Source: Phalacrocorax aristotelis
Taxonomy: Eukaryota; Chordata; Aves; Suliformes; Phalacrocoracidae
DNA length: 64,000 bases
Assembly: GCF_949628215.1 (NCBI RefSeq)
Contig: NC_134283.1
Coordinates: 22,484,975 to 22,548,974 of the forward strand
Reading direction: 5' to 3'
Position numbers and translations under genes: made by a program. Below the pieces are notes generated by a model. That model did not search any database. It was not told the DNA's origin and saw nothing but the letters and a program-made list of their open reading frames with translations. Below, in pieces: positions 52,780-62,687 of this stretch (position 1 is its first letter; every line of letters starts with the position of its first letter).

Positions 52780-53557
52780 TTCACTCAGGAGCCTCAAATC
52801 ATTTTAAGAAGGACCCGCAAGCCACTTAGAAATAAGGTTATAACAGCCCATTCATTGATGGGGAGACAAAGCCACACAGTAACCTGCCAAATCCCTACAC
52901 AGCCTGCTGCTCTTCACATAAACAAAATTAAAACCAATGATCATCTTTCCCTGGACACCTCTGCTGCTGCTTACAGGCAGTCATTTCTAACCCAGCCTTT
53001 GGGAGACAGCTGCCTGTTTTCAAGACACTCATCCCTCAAGTCCTTCATCAGGCTTGCACACTGCTGAGCGTTCTGGACCAATCCTCATGTATCAGCTTCT
53101 ACAAACCCTGGAAAAATACACAGGTGTGTCAAAACTTCCACATTCTGTTCCACAGAAGAGGGCTAATGTGACACAACATGGTCCCCGACCACCCAGCCTG
53201 ATGCAACAGGTATAGATCACCATACTACCTCTCTCATCATGAAGACCACAGTTCTGAGCTAGGTGGCACAGAAAAAAATTTGCTCAGAGAGAGCTCTAGC
53301 AGAGGCGAAACAGTTTTTCCACTTCAACCACTATCCTTCCCAAGTCCCCAATGCCCGAGATTAAGCCTTAGGTTTCTGTAAGGCAGGCCAATATGATGCA
53401 AGCAGGACTGATAGCTCAAAACATCCTCCCAACACTAACAGTGTCATGTCAAGGTTTTACAGTATCATAACTTTCACATTAACAATGTTTTTAACACCTT
53501 CTACCTGCCTGTGAAACAAGGTCTAGCAGCAGAAACTTGCTCAGTCCTAGAATTATT

Positions 53558-55852
53558 CTAAAGTGAAATATTGCTAGTGATTTGCTGCTGCTTAGCTTGA
53601 ACAATCAAGTGGAATTGTCTCTTTGCAATGGCTGTGTTCAAATCCCATAAGAACTCCAACAGTTTGCCCTGGAGGAGAACTTCCATAGGCACAAACTGCA
53701 AAACTTGCTGTGGAGAGTCCGTGTCTAGTAAAGAGTTCATTAGTTTATTCAGATGCCGCAGATATTCAACAACTGGATTTGGAAGGCCTCGGTAACCAAC
53801 ACAGAGCAAAGCAACACTAGTTCTTAGAGGCTCGTGGGAGATTGGAGAAGCAAATGTGATGCATCTGAAACAGCAATGCAGTATAAAGACCAGGCCAGCT
53901 GTGAAGCGTGTAAAGCAAGAGAGAACAGGCAAAATCAACGCATCTCCCATTGTAAGCTGATTCAACGAATGCAGAATGCACTCCAAAAGCTGCTGCTGGT
54001 ACTTTGGTTCTCCATCATAAAGCAAAGAGAAGCTAAAGGACAGCAGCGTGGCTGAGTCCAGGAACTTTATTTCCATACTGGGTTGGTTTTCAGTATCACA
54101 GAGGGATGGGAAGCCCACCACAAGGCACCTGAACTGGTCACTACATTTTTCATTTAGGACTTCCTGATGACATCTGGAAAGGTCGGACACTTCTGCCAAT
54201 ATCAGTCCCCCAGGAAGAACTTCACACGAGTGACAAGGCTGCAGCATTTGCCTGCTTTTCAGCCTCCCCCCCAGCAATTCTTTCATAGCTTCATTAAGAT
54301 TTTCCAAGACTTGACCATCACAAAATGGAGAACATTTTACCACTGGTAGCCTTTTTCCTTCCAAAATGTACCACAAGCTACACTCAAGGTTAGAAGACAA
54401 TCCTTCCAAGATGCACATTTTACCAGCATTATTTAAACTATGTTCTTCAGCCCAGTGATTAAAATAGCCCTTTGCCACTTTATCATTCCACGTAAGGCTT
54501 TCCAGCATCTTCCTTTCATTGTACGTACTAAAATATTTCTTTCTTTGCCCAAACCATTTTGCATTCATGCTGCAACCAGTCTGAGATTTCTTGACAAGCC
54601 AGTTATTTCTAGCAACGGGTTTCATACAAAGTCTTTGCATGAAGAATTCCACTGCACAGTTTCTTAACTCGTACAGTTTCATCTGCTCTGCTTCTTCCAT
54701 GTGCTCAAAAAGGTGGATGTTCTCAGAGATAGTCTCTACCTGGTACTTATAGAAGAACATGCAACACGCTTCGTGTATTTTAAGAAAAGATTCTGGTAGC
54801 GTATGCTGGGGGAAAAGTGCTTTGTTGACCATTTCTGTTCCAAAGTTCCGTATCATCTTGGAAAGCAGCAGATGAATGCTTTCTCTGCCCATGTAACGAA
54901 GACAAATCACATAGGCCTCTGAGTTCCCAGCTTTGCTAGTGGCTGGCTTAAAGACATGGACCTCCTCAAACGAGCAGTTTAGCAGAAAGAGCAGATTGGT
55001 TGAACAGTGTTCAAACAGCGTGAACATCTTCAAAACAAAGGATCCCCCAGTGCCCAGGATCATTAAAGCAGTGACTGTTTCACAGTAATGAAGGGGTGAG
55101 ACGAGAGCCTCCTGTTCGCCTGGATTTCCCTGGCAATCAAAGCTACCATCAGCAGTTACCAAGTGAACTGTGGCCATATTACTTACGAAGTTCTGAAGTC
55201 CTGTTAAGTGTTTCAGTGTCATCACATCACCAGTGTTATCTGGGCCAAAGTACCACCGAGGCAATGTATTTGCTATAAGACGGTCATCCATGATCATCAT
55301 AAGGGTGTCATTTGCTTCATGATATGGGTTTAGAGTATTAGCTACCCAATTCCAGTTGCAAGGGACATGGTGGGATTTCAAGTAGTGATTGAGGCTGGCT
55401 ATAAAAGCTCCAGGTGCTTCACAGAGGTGGACAGAATTCAGTTCTCTGTCCTGAAGAGCTTCTTCAGGGAGAAGAGGAAAACTGCACAGAATCTCATGAA
55501 ACTTGCACCAGGCCTGAGTACACAGCTCAGCATTCACAGATTTCTTCACATGAGGAATTATTTTCCCCGCTTTATTGGTAAATGAGGTGTGCTGATGCCA
55601 TTCATCCAGGTTCTTATCACTCAGTTGATTCTTCACTTCATTCATCGAGTCCTTCAGAGCCAGGAGTGAGTCAAATTCCTTGTGATCACATGTAAACGCA
55701 TCACCAGGATCTGGTAGCTGCCATTCATTATTCACTGGCTTAGTGTAAGTAAACTTCTTTGCAAAGAGCTTCTCAATTTCGGAAAGAATTTCAGGACCGA
55801 ACTTATCAAGATTTTCAGTCTGGTCAACATTAGGCTTCTTACATTTGTTCAT
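53558..55852 (-). CDS. CMTR2: Cap-specific mRNA (nucleoside-2'-O-)methyltransferase 2, complete intronless coding region
   Basis: The product has 764 residues, against 770 in human CMTR2 (FTSJD1). It transfers a methyl group from S-adenosylmethionine to the 2'-O of the second transcribed nucleotide, making the cap-2 structure of mRNA and some small nuclear RNAs. The Rossmann-fold RrmJ/FtsJ-type domain spans about residues 105-320. Visible are the SAM-binding motif [12 protein letters not shown] (143-154), the catalytic K117 (in CTQAWCKF), D235 (in TADGSFD) and K275 (in SFVLKMF), and an acidic E312 in NSEAYVIC, fitting the K-D-K-E tetrad of this fold. The C-terminal half, about 420-740, corresponds to the non-catalytic methyltransferase-like domain of the family. 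The start ATG has A at -3 and lies 19 nt after a good splice acceptor. The stop is TAG at 53560-53558. The whole coding region is in one exon, as in other vertebrates, and nothing suggests a retrocopy because a 5' UTR intron is present. Its minus-strand neighbour downstream is HYDIN. Confidence 0.97.
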   Translation of the reverse strand: MNKCKKPNVDQTENLDKFGPEILSEIEKLFAKKFTYTKPVNNEWQLPDPGDAFTCDHKEFDSLLALKDSMNEVKNQLSDKNLDEWHQHTSFTNKAGKIIPHVKKSVNAELCTQAWCKFHEILCSFPLLPEEALQDRELNSVHLCEAPGAFIASLNHYLKSHHVPCNWNWVANTLNPYHEANDTLMMIMDDRLIANTLPRWYFGPDNTGDVMTLKHLTGLQNFVSNMATVHLVTADGSFDCQGNPGEQEALVSPLHYCETVTALMILGTGGSFVLKMFTLFEHCSTNLLFLLNCSFEEVHVFKPATSKAGNSEAYVICLRYMGRESIHLLLSKMIRNFGTEMVNKALFPQHTLPESFLKIHEACCMFFYKYQVETISENIHLFEHMEEAEQMKLYELRNCAVEFFMQRLCMKPVARNNWLVKKSQTGCSMNAKWFGQRKKYFSTYNERKMLESLTWNDKVAKGYFNHWAEEHSLNNAGKMCILEGLSSNLECSLWYILEGKRLPVVKCSPFCDGQVLENLNEAMKELLGGRLKSRQMLQPCHSCEVLPGGLILAEVSDLSRCHQEVLNEKCSDQFRCLVVGFPSLCDTENQPSMEIKFLDSATLLSFSFSLLYDGEPKYQQQLLECILHSLNQLTMGDALILPVLSCFTRFTAGLVFILHCCFRCITFASPISHEPLRTSVALLCVGYRGLPNPVVEYLRHLNKLMNSLLDTDSPQQVLQFVPMEVLLQGKLLEFLWDLNTAIAKRQFHLIVQAKQQQITSNISL

Positions 55853-57869
55853 TTTTGCGCTGATTCACAACCTGGAGAATAGCAGGGGAGAAGAAACAAT
55901 GTCACTCCAATCCCAAGTGTATATAAATAAGCAAAGTTTTTTTAAAAAAATAAGTTTCTCCTGCTTAATCTCTGTATTCTAGAACAAGAGGGAGAAATGC
56001 TTCACAGAATCACATACCAATGATGAAAATAAATGAGGGCTATCCTGAATAAGGCTATTTGGAAATTAGGTAGTTTGCAGGTTCAATCGCCCTTCACGCT
56101 ATTTACATAGACAGTGAAGAAGAGTTGGCTGCTGCTTGGGCTCTTCACCAAATACTCTGCTCACTCTATAGGCCCAAGCACTGAAATACACCTCTCTCAG
56201 TCACAAAAAAGAACATACCACAAGCTATGCAAATCAAACAAGTGGCCCATAAGCCTTTTCATCTGATTATGGGAGTATTTAACCATCACCCTCAAAGTAC
56301 AGAGAGTGGGGAGCCACAAACAAAGGCAGCTTCAAGAGGGAGTGCAGACGTTCCTCCGATTTCCTCCTAACTCACAACAGCTAACCCTCACACCTCTTCC
56401 ACCAAACCCTGTGTGATGCTGGGAGAGCCCCCTCACTGGCACCTTCCATCACAGCTCTTTAGCTGAAGAGACCCTCGTCAGAGGTTTAATACCAGCCTAC
56501 AAACAAATACCCTTTGCTGTGCTCAGCGTTACAGCTCTCCCCCAGGCCCCTGCAAATCCTTATACCTAGCTTTCCTTACTGGAATAACAGTGATAAATCT
56601 GATGTGGGAAAAGACTTTCTTGCATCTGTGGTCAGTGCTAACTCATGCTTGATGCAAGAAGCAAGTAGCTTGATGCAAGAAGAAGCAAGTAATGTGAAGC
56701 GTAGATGAAGACAGACTAACACAAGCATACTCAGCACAAAGCTAACGGGGGGTCTGCTGCCATCTACTCCAGCGTACAGCACAAAGCACACAAAGCAGAA
56801 GCTAGGTTCACTAACCAAAAATCAGCTGGCCAGCAACCTATTCAAAACCAAGACATTCATTTAAGCAAAAATAATTTAATCAAAGTTACAACAAGAGACA
56901 AGTAATCCCTCAGCATATAATTTTAACCATCCCCCAAAAGATCCAATTACCTCAGAAGCAAAATATGATGATCTTAACTGTTATAAAACAGTTTAGTGTA
57001 AAAAAAATAAGGGATTAAAATTTAAAGAATTCAAAAACTTTGGAAGCAAAGAGGACAAAACACAGCCAACCTAAACACTTTACTCTTCCCCTTGAATCCA
57101 TATAGCATCTCAGGCCACAGCTCCACAACTGTCTCCTCTTGTAACCATCAGCCCTCTGAGGCGAAGCACATGGTTAAGTACATACAGATGAAGTTTTGTT
57201 TCTCATTTCCCCACTTTGACTGCCTTGCAATAAGAATATTTAGTTTCACTTTCCTTTATGCAGATGTATTTCGGCTTTAATATTGTCCTTTCTCTCTAGA
57301 GGTACTGGGGAGAAGTTAAAACCTGAGGGAAACACAGGAGAGTGCCTTGCCCTAAACTAGATTTATTTCATTTTTAAATAGTAACTATAAGCATGGCCTT
57401 TTAATTACAGCTCACACCACCAAATCCCTGAACAAGCTATCATCCAAAGCACGACAAGGAAACAGGCAAGCAGTCACCTGCCTTTTCTTTTTTACAATTA
57501 TTTCCAGTCCCCATTCGCCTGGACCCGATTCAAGCTTAAGGGCTCTGGGCTCCTCCCTCCCCACATCCCAGCGCCGGGGGAAGGCCAGCGCCCCGCACCC
57601 CAGCTCCCTCTCGGATCGGCGCTACCCGGCAGCCAGCCCCGGCACGCGCCGGGGGCTCGCAGGGCAGTAGCGCCACGGGGAAACCCGCTCTCTCCTTCCC
57701 GCCCGCCACCGTGCTACAGCACGTCCCGACCCGCCACAGAGCGGCCCAGCCGCCTCCCTCCGCCCCGGCCTCTCGTAGAGCCGCGCCCGGCCGAGGCGTC
57801 CCCCCGCGCCGCCCGCTGGCTACGCGAGACCGCGGCTGCTGCGCGGCCTACAGGAGGTCCCGTTCTTAC
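55853..57869 (-). other. CMTR2: CMTR2 5' UTR: 19-nt leader and 5' UTR intron
   Basis: The coding exon begins at 55871 after the acceptor 'cccctgctattctccag' (AG at 55873-55872), leaving a 19-nt leader before the ATG. The best donor upstream is CCGG|GTAAGAAC with the intron starting at 57869 inside the CpG island, giving an intron of 1,998 bp. A short tandem duplication occurs at 56647-56691. No gene or known repeat is seen inside. Confidence 0.75.
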
Positions 57870-57990
57870 CCGGCGGGTTGCGGCGGCGAAGCGAGGCAGG
57901 CCCGGCCCCCTAGCTCCACGGCCCGGCCCGGCCCCGCAGCCTCCCGCCGCCCTGCTGTCTTCTCAGTGGGGTGCCGCAGGCACCTCCCCC
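57530..57990 (-). promoter_or_regulatory. CMTR2: CpG island promoter and first non-coding exon of CMTR2
   Basis: CpG dinucleotides are very dense from about 57530 to 57990, in sharp contrast to the AT-rich sequence on both sides, with a weaker extension to about 58120. A strong splice donor (GTAAGAAC, exon end at 57870) on the minus strand places the first exon in its right half, with transcription starting somewhere between about 57890 and 58010. No TATA box is evident, as expected for a housekeeping gene. The plus-strand ORF of 105 codons at 57711-58028 is an artefact of the GC content. Confidence 0.85.
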
Positions 57991-58120
57991 CGTGCCAGGA
58001 GGGCTTTCATTTTTATTTTTTTAAATAAATATGGAGGTGTTTGCCGGCAGGAGAAAGCCTGGAGTGCCACCCATCGCGGTTACTTCTGGGAGAGGGCAAG
58101 GAGCAACGAGTGCCCGCGTT

Positions 58121-61100
58121 CCCCAAGCCAAAGCTGCTGGAGCAGGAGGCAGGTCACACCATTTCATTCACAGGAGCTAAAAAGCTGGATGCTTTCCCCC
58201 AGAAGGCCCCACGCGTTTGAGCTAGGTAGCTTCTGCAGGGTGGGGGGAGCAGAGGTGCCGCCTCCCAGCGGTACCACAGCCCAAAAGAAATAAGAGGCAT
58301 TTATAGAAGTTTTTCAACTCGTACTTACCACATGATAATACTTATAGGTTTTCCAGATAAAACCAGGGAGGAAAGGTTTGTGGCAAACTGCTAGCATCCC
58401 ATTGGAGAGGAAAGGCTGGGGGTCAGTGCCCTGCATCTTAATGCATGAAGTCTTGGGACATCTGCTCTGCAGAACAAGACAGAGCTGACCAAGGAGCCAG
58501 AACAAAGCACCGTCATCTCCCAGCCCTGCAGGTACCACATCTCAGCACACACTCTCCAGGCCAGCCTCCATCTCTGGAGTTAGCAGCGATGCTCCTCAGG
58601 AGTTCGCTTTGGCCTCTGTAACCCAGATAAGCAGATACTTATGAAGACTCTTGAGCACAATAACCCACTTTGCTGCCCTTTCTAAATCCCCAGGAGACTT
58701 GGTACACCCAGCTTTGGTTAGCAGAAGGCAAGAGCTTGAACTATTAACAAAGCAATAATGAGCAGAATCAAACATCCATTGCAGCATCCTTGGAAACACA
58801 CTTTCTAGACAGCAAAATAGCATCTAGTCTGCAAGTAGATGCAGGAAGGTCAAAGCAGATTAATTACTATGGCAGACAGGGTGCAAGCTGCTCTCAAGGT
58901 TTTAAGCATTATGGGGATTTTCCTGTATGCAGGTTAAGGAATGAGGCTCTTGCCAGCCCATTTGGGAACAAACATCCAACAATGTGGCATGAGTTAGCAG
59001 AATTCCTTTTGTCTTAGTGCCAGGTTTGCTGGTATTGACTTTTGTGCTTTCATGTATTTCTTCTTGATGAAGCACGATCCAGCCCTAAACCAGAATTAGT
59101 TCTAAATCAGAACTTCAGTGCTGTGAGTACAAGGGACTCCAGAACTAATAAAACCGAGAAAAATTTGGCTAGAAGCTAGATAATCAGTAAAAAAACTTGG
59201 CATGTCCATCTTAAACATGAAATAATGATACATAGGTAAGCTACGCTTTTTCCTGCTCTGGGTACATTAGTGAATTTCATATTAAAGTCGCAACTAAACA
59301 CATAAATCTATAAACAGACAACCTTTACTCCCCCTTTAAGCTATTTTTTTCTAAATTGAAGGAACATTGCTACAAAATAGAAGGAGCCTTAAGTATTAAA
59401 AAACCGCTGTGTTACCTACAAACATGAGTACAGCAGTAAAACTTATTCTTTAAATATCTTGAAAAAATGAATATATTTTTAAAGCTAAAACTACCATATT
59501 CAGCTCTGATAGTGCAACAAAAAAAAAAAAAAGGAAAAACTTACTAGTTTCTTTATCAGAAAGAGTTTTATCTAACAAAAAAGAGCTTAGTTGTGGATGG
59601 GAGATGTATATGTATGTCTGCAATGCCTCTTCACCCTTTGATTGGCCTGTTTGAAAATCACTTTCCAATCAATCAACAACTTTAGATACTTAAAGGTGGG
59701 GGGCAAAGCTGGAATAAATTAATTAAAGTAGATAAGCAGCTAGTGAGGTAGGTAGCTGAGGGTAATGTGAGTTTTCAGTGTCTGTTGTGGTCTCTGTTTA
59801 CATTTTAATCTATAAAGCATACAGAAACATAATGGTTAATTTTTTTATTATCTTTAGTTTAAACAAATTTAAAGCTAATAGGAATGTAAAAGGTGTGTTA
59901 TAGTCTGAAATGTTTTCTTCCTGTGTTGGTAGTAAGAAAGTAAACACATCATTCACTTAGTTTTGCCTTTCCTTCTGATACTTCCGAATGCTGTTGATGT
60001 TTCCATTACCTTCCTTTTGTTATCCCTGCATGTCATGCACTAGTCACAAGACCCAAACTGACTGAGCTCTGTGGACAAGAGGTTATTTAAATCATTGAGT
60101 TTGAGTTGATTCATTTCAATCTCTTCTTAAACACTTAAATCATATTTTCAAAATCACTTTTTCATGTGCTCTGGGGTTTTTAAGTATTTGGTCAATATCA
60201 GCAAGAGGACAACTATGATTCAGTATGTGGGGGAGTATGGCATATAAGACTCTTCCCTTCTCAGTCCTGCCCTGCTAGGCTTTATCTATAGCTTGTAGGT
60301 TCCCAGTGTCACAATCTCCTGGACTACTGAAGACAAGGGAGAACAATTCATCACTGAGCATGCCACATTGCAAGATTCCTAGCTAAAAGAAATGCAATTA
60401 AATACCACGCTTAAGAAAAATATGATGTGTTTCCTGAAATTAAACCTTTAACTCAACTTGTGAGCTTCAGCCTCCTCCTATGTTTTCTTGAATCTCTTCA
60501 AGCTAAAGCAGAAGTTCAAGTAGGTACTTCTATCTTATGCTAAATAACATCTTTTCTGTCCATAGGAGACACTCAAAATGGGAACTTAGCAAAATGGGAA
60601 CTTTTATGGAACTAATATTCTGTCAGCTGATAGGTAGCTGATCTTCTATCTATCGGAAGATAGGTCTATCAGATCATGAGATGTGTGTGCAGCTGTGGCA
60701 CCAAAAGCCTCAAAATGAAGCATCTGTCTTTAAAAAAAATACTGTGCAGTTAAACATCAGAAGTTAAATATCTAATTGAGAACAAAGTCTTGTTTATTCC
60801 TCTGACTTTTTTTTATAGTTAAAAAACAAAATTCACATACAATATAAGCATGCTATGTGATGGAGCTGAGGAGTGTTGCTGGAGCTTTTGGGAGCTCTTT
60901 TAATCATATTGGGTATGCAGGAGGGCTGCTGGGAGGAAGAAAACTCATAGATTCTCCAGGACACCTGGTACTTCTCACCCTGCGTCTAAAGATCAGCCCC
61001 AAAAATGTGTCATTTTGCATTGTCTCACCATATTTTTAGCTATCACTGCAGGATGCAATATGTTGGTAAGTTCAGGAGATGGCATTGGTCTCTTAAAGGC

Positions 61101-62350
61101 AGGAAGGTAACAGCCTCTTCTTTATTTTTTGTAAAAGTTCAGATCAATTACCAAAGGTGAAGGAAAGATTTACAGGGATGCTTTTAGCTGATAGCTTCCC
61201 CACAGGGATTTGCAAAGGCCCATCAGTTGCACAAATCCCACCTAGCTTCAGGCTTCTTGAGATATCTAGAGGATATTGTCGTGTGCTTACCTGTAGGTCT
61301 CCCTATGCCACTGTGTTTTTTAAAGCGCACCGTAGGCAATTCTAGAGGAATACTTTGGATTAAAACTGAAAGGACACCATGGGGATTCTGAAGGACTCAG
61401 CTGTGACTTCCATGCTGGCGTTATGTTATGATCTGGGTAATGTGAGTCCATCCCAGGAGGAGGCAGCCATCCAAATGGGGCTGTGAGGTTAATGCTGCTG
61501 ATTTGCCAAGAACCAGTTGCACATACAGCTGAGCCCTCTCCTGCAGCGGAGAAATGGGACTGCTTAGGAGCTGTTTCTATCTTGCGCCCTTTGAGCCCCA
61601 TCTGGGGATGTCTCTCACATTTTACGTGTCTCGTGGCTGTATCAAGAAGTGGGTATGTGGTGTATGAGGCTGGGAAGGTTGGTTGCTCTTAATGCAGTGG
61701 CTTGGCATGACCTTGGGGACCGGTCCATAAGGCCTCTTGTTCTGTTTCTGGCATGCAGTCCAAAGTCAGGCAAGTCTGCCATTCACTTTCCTTGCTGGAG
61801 GAATTGCAACCACAATCTGCTATAGTGAAAGTGAGTTGTGGGACTTCAGTAAATAAATATCTGATGTAGTCCAGTAGTAAAATGATCTACAGTTGTCTTA
61901 TCTTTGCTTCTTCACGCAAAAATCATTGAAATGGAAATTAAAAGGAAAAACCTACGGACTATTCAATATTGTGACATTATTGCACCACAAATGAGATAAT
62001 GAGAAAGCATTGATCCTGGTAAGAAAGCATAAATACATGCTGATGGACCATGGCTACATGGGACAGTATGTTCACCTGCTGACCTCCAGAAAGCATTGTT
62101 TTCCAAAGAGGGGTTTTGGGGAAATAAGAACATTGTCCTGGAGACTGGTGAAAGGTCTGGCCTTGAGCTCCGCTGTGTGAAAGTGTTATTGATTAGTGAG
62201 AGAACTCCAGACCACAGAAGAGAATAAACTTTTGTCCTCTGTGGTCTCAATATGGGTGAGTGTCCTTATTCTTCTGGTGGAGAAATCTTACTCTTCCCTC
62301 AGAGAAGCATGCACAGAGCTCCAGGCCAGCAGTTGGCTCTGATGCCGGGA
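58121..62350. other. Intergenic DNA upstream of CMTR2
   Basis: About 4.2 kb of AT-rich DNA with no recognisable gene. A poly(A) run of 13 lies at about 59520-59532, and a 10-bp-arm inverted repeat around an AATAAA lies at 62209-62247. In mammals CALB2 follows CMTR2, but I saw no calbindin EF-hand exon here. Confidence 0.5.
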
Positions 62351-62452
62351 TGTAGGGGAATAGACAGGGATCGGCGACCGGAAGATCACGGGATGTGACA
62401 GAAAGATAGACTCCTCCCCATAGGAGTGGCAGGAACAGGAAGCGCAAGAGCT

Positions 62453-62459
62453 ATATAAG
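62453..62459 (+). promoter_or_regulatory. TATA box of the solo LTR
   Basis: TATATAA lies 102 bp inside the LTR, and a transcription start would be expected about 25-30 bp downstream near 62480. It could still act as an ectopic plus-strand promoter, but nothing in the sequence shows that it does. Confidence 0.6.
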
Positions 62460-62474
62460 CGTGTGACGCAGCTA

Positions 62475-62480
62475 AATAAA
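62475..62480 (+). promoter_or_regulatory. Poly(A) signal of the solo LTR
   Basis: AATAAA lies only 15 bp after the TATA box, that is in U3 rather than in R. This compact order is typical of alpharetrovirus-type LTRs with a very short R. Confidence 0.6.
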
Positions 62481-62643
62481 CGGACATTTTGTATCCATCA
62501 TATTGATGTCTGTGCATCACTGTCCCCAGGGTGGGTAGAGCCCTGTGACCTGGAGATATGCGGTCCAAGATAAGTTCTCCCTTAGAAGCGTACAGCTACA
62601 CCAGGATATGAACTCCATTCACCTGTGTCAAATAGGGGAATAT

Positions 62644-62687
62644 ATCATTAGTGATACACTAATGATTCCAGAATCATTAGTGATACA
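62644..62687. repeat. Perfect 10-bp-arm palindrome plus a third copy of the arm
   Basis: ATCATTAGTG (62644-62653) and CACTAATGAT (62657-62666) are exact reverse complements separated by ATA. The same word, extended to 'atcattagtgataca', is repeated at 62673-62687. It lies 44 bp after the end of the solo LTR. No known element is recognised. Confidence 0.9.

Larger units (their letters stand above)
48886..53557 (-). other. Probable CMTR2 3' UTR and downstream DNA
   Basis: This AT-rich, CpG-poor stretch directly follows the CMTR2 stop codon on its strand. It has no recognised transposable element, a property common in long 3' UTRs, but no coding gene is seen either. How much is transcribed depends on which poly(A) signal is used: 52779-52774, others near 51787, 51814 and 50514, or 48885-48880. 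An AAAC-rich simple repeat lies at 50609-50658. Confidence 0.4.
62351..62600 (+). mobile_element. Solo LTR of an ERVK/alpharetrovirus-like endogenous retrovirus
   Basis: The element is 250 bp long with TGTAG...CTACA ends. It is flanked by CCGGGA at 62345-62350 and CCAGGA at 62601-62606, an imperfect 6-bp target-site duplication, the size made by ERVK and alpharetrovirus integrases. A TATA box (TATATAA) lies at 62453-62459 and a poly(A) signal (AATAAA) at 62475-62480. The poly(A) signal thus falls just before the expected transcription start, as in avian leukosis-type LTRs with a very short R region. No internal retroviral sequence is found on either side, so this is a solo LTR left by recombination. 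It contains no coding sequence. The family assignment is by structure and not by database match. Confidence 0.72.

Noticed and set aside
53834-55585. Several plus-strand ORFs of 60-75 codons
   Set aside because: They are antisense shadows of the CMTR2 coding region.
56088-56100. B-box-like 'ggttcaatcgcc'
   Set aside because: The upstream sequence does not form a tRNA body, so the match is by chance.
57711-58028. Arg/Pro/Ala-rich plus-strand ORF of 105 codons
   Set aside because: It is a by-product of the CpG island. The strand opposite CMTR2 shows no other sign of a gene.
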